A stretch of 64,000 nucleotides of DNA, taken from Halarcobacter sp. Its GTDB lineage: Bacteria > Campylobacterota > Campylobacteria > Campylobacterales > Arcobacteraceae. Where the stretch lies: positions 235,357 through 299,356 of the forward strand of contig JAQYVX010000001.1 in the NCBI GenBank assembly GCA_030145305.1. The letters run 5' to 3'. A program made the translations under genes and the position numbers. Under the pieces are notes generated by a model. It made no database searches. It had not been told where the DNA came from and saw nothing but the letters and a program-made list of their open reading frames with translations. Of this stretch, positions 62,642-64,000 are shown in pieces. Every line of letters begins with the position of its first letter. Positions within the stretch are counted from its first letter, which is position 1.

Positions 62642-63886
62642 ATGAAAAAAGATATTTATGAAAAAATGCAAATTTTAGCAGATAGTGCAAAATATGATGT
62701 CTCTTGCAGTTCAAGTGGGAGTGATAATAATCATAAAACAGGAGAACTAGGAGCCACACAAAATAGTGGAATTTGTCATACTTTCACAGCAGATGGCAGA
62801 TGCGTCTCTTTATTAAAAGTATTACTTACAAACTATTGCATTTATGATTGTGCATATTGCATAAATAAAAAATCAAATGATATAAAAAGAGCTGCCTTTT
62901 CTCCAAGAGAACTTGCAGACATTACAATTAATTTTTATAAAAGAAACTATATTGAAGGACTTTTTTTAAGTTCAGGAATAATAGACAGTGAAGATCACAC
63001 TACAAACTTAATATTAAGAGTGTTAAAAATTTTAAGATATGAATATAAATTTAATGGCTATATTCATGTAAAATTAATTCCTGGAGCAGATGAAAAACTT
63101 ATTGAACAAGTAGTCTCTTTAGCAAATAGAGTAAGCTCAAATATAGAACTTCCAAGTGATAAGTCCTTAAAACTTTTAGCCCCTAATAAAACAAAAGAAA
63201 AAGTTTTACAACCACTGAAATTTGCAAGAGATTATTCACTTGAAAAAGACAAAAAACCAATTGGCATGAGCACTCAATTAATAATTGGAGCAACACCTGA
63301 AAATGATAAAGACATACTAAAACTAAGTTCTGCTTTATATGATAAAGCACTTTTAAAAAGAGTATATTATAGTGCATATATTCCAGTAAATGATAATAAA
63401 AATCTTCCTTCAATTATTACGAAACCGCCACTTTTAAGGGAACATCGTTTATATCAAGCTGATTGGCTTTTAAGATTTTATGATTTTTCATATGACGAGA
63501 TTGTTTCTGATGAATTCCCAAACTTAGATGAACAACTTGACCCTAAGACCTCTTGGGCTCTTCGTAATCTAAGTTTTTTTCCTATGGAAATAAATACTGT
63601 AAGTAAAGATGAACTTCTTAGAATTCCAGGAATGGGAGTAAGAAGTGTATTTAAAATATTAAAAGCAAGAAAGTACAAAAGTCTAAATTTTGATGATTTA
63701 AAAAAGCTTGGAATCTCACTTAAAAGAGCAAAATATTTTATAAGATGTAAAGGAAAATATCAAAGAGAAATTCCTTTTGAAAATGATAGAATTAGAACTG
63801 CTCTAATAACACCACCTGAAGCAAAAAAAATAATACAACCCTCTTTATTTGACATAGAATATAGTGCAATTACAGGTGAGTTATGA
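62642..63886 (+). CDS. Putative DNA modification/repair radical SAM protein (TIGR03916-like)
   Basis: A 414-residue radical SAM protein. The iron-sulfur cysteines are C66, C70, C73 in CIYDCAYC. A helix-hairpin-helix segment at about 320-360 (LLRIPGMGVRSVFKIL) suggests DNA contact. Architecture and the following DUF4130 gene match the TIGR03916/TIGR03915 pair predicted to act in DNA repair. It overlaps the next gene by four bases (ATGA). It diverges from the photolyase operon. Confidence 0.85.
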   Translation: MKKDIYEKMQILADSAKYDVSCSSSGSDNNHKTGELGATQNSGICHTFTADGRCVSLLKVLLTNYCIYDCAYCINKKSNDIKRAAFSPRELADITINFYKRNYIEGLFLSSGIIDSEDHTTNLILRVLKILRYEYKFNGYIHVKLIPGADEKLIEQVVSLANRVSSNIELPSDKSLKLLAPNKTKEKVLQPLKFARDYSLEKDKKPIGMSTQLIIGATPENDKDILKLSSALYDKALLKRVYYSAYIPVNDNKNLPSIITKPPLLREHRLYQADWLLRFYDFSYDEIVSDEFPNLDEQLDPKTSWALRNLSFFPMEINTVSKDELLRIPGMGVRSVFKILKARKYKSLNFDDLKKLGISLKRAKYFIRCKGKYQREIPFENDRIRTALITPPEAKKIIQPSLFDIEYSAITGEL

Positions 63887-64000
63887 TTTTAATCTATGAC
63901 AAGACTTTTGAAGGATTTTTAAGCTTAGTTTATAAAGTTTATTATAAAAAATTAATTCCAAGTAAAATAGAGACAAAATATCCAAATACTCTTTTACTTG
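63883..64000 (+). CDS. DUF4130/TIGR03915-like protein, N-terminal part
   Basis: Only the first 39 codons are inside the window. The start YDKTFEGFLSLVYKVYYKK fits the opening of TIGR03915, partner of the radical SAM repair protein; the same domain is fused to the UdgX-type uracil-DNA glycosylase in other bacteria. It is truncated by the window edge, not by mutation. Confidence 0.75.
   Translation, partial: MILIYDKTFEGFLSLVYKVYYKKLIPSKIETKYPNTLLL

Noticed and set aside
1..64000. CRISPR arrays, insertion sequences, integrases, phage genes, tRNA or rRNA genes
   Set aside because: No regularly spaced repeats, transposase motifs or G+C-rich structured RNA segments were found by eye; gaps between genes are short and AT-rich.

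Overview
The window is very A+T-rich, almost fully coding DNA of a Campylobacterota bacterium, most likely Arcobacteraceae (Arcobacter sensu lato). The evidence is the msbA-pyrD-M16 protease-dapA-enoyl reductase-pgsA-rseP block (the order known from Campylobacter and Helicobacter), the four-subunit oorDABC 2-oxoglutarate:acceptor oxidoreductase, many TTG/GTG starts, and kinases and chemoreceptors of the epsilon type. I found no rRNA, tRNA, CRISPR array, insertion sequence or prophage.

Layout. 1-8.3 kb: cell-envelope and biosynthesis operon (msbA, pyrD, M16 protease, dapA, FabL-type enoyl-ACP reductase, pgsA, rseP, yggS). 8.3-10.0 kb: an unusual leucine-rich-repeat-like protein with an internally duplicated architecture and a small companion. 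10.0-13.2 kb (minus): overlapping trmN6-like methyltransferase, YkgJ protein, TPR lipoprotein, trpC. 13.5-16.4 kb: oorDABC. 16.4-19.0 kb (minus): rpe, trpF, DnaQ-type exonuclease and a MESH1-like HD hydrolase. 19.1-22 kb: outer-membrane phospholipase A with a TPR-like N-terminus, and a 7TMR-DISM diguanylate cyclase. 22-31 kb: Nudix hydrolase, an unknown protein, a two-component system, fatty-acid cis/trans isomerase overlapping a flavin disulfide reductase, an orphan Cache histidine kinase and a 56-residue DUF1328 membrane protein. 31-38.3 kb: nucleobase uptake and salvage (uraA/upp divergent; AzgA-like permease plus phosphoribosyltransferase), YajQ, a one-domain voltage-gated channel with a calcium-type filter, and a DUF89 protein. 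38.3-45.7 kb: aminotransferase, AraC/GyrI regulator, cytochrome c, double-Cache chemoreceptor, aat, and flavocytochrome c sulfide dehydrogenase.

45.8-64.0 kb is the most distinctive part. A plus-strand gene series (SDR, SnoaL-like, MFS, lipocalin, FAD amine oxidase-like COG2907, DUF1365, cyclopropane-fatty-acid-synthase-like methyltransferase, DUF3833) faces a minus-strand series (DUF523/DUF1722, photolyase, CrtI-like FAD oxidoreductase, LytS-like kinase, LytTR regulator; TIGR01777 epimerase, SRPBCC protein, ferrochelatase, lipocalin). These families recur together in light- and singlet-oxygen-induced regulons of other Proteobacteria (LitR or RpoE/ChrR controlled), but neither regulator is visible here. 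A LytS/LytTR pair overlapping the photolyase operon is the obvious substitute. A radical SAM putative DNA-repair protein and the start of its DUF4130 partner follow on the other strand. A decayed HD-GYP fragment lies between the two halves, next to thiD and a small cbiX/sirB-like gene.

Two membrane-lipid-modifying systems acting on the same cis-unsaturated acyl chains (Cti and the CFA-like enzyme), a phospholipase and a photolyase give the window a theme of membrane and light/oxidative stress. All functional statements rest on motif and family recognition by eye; no database search was run.
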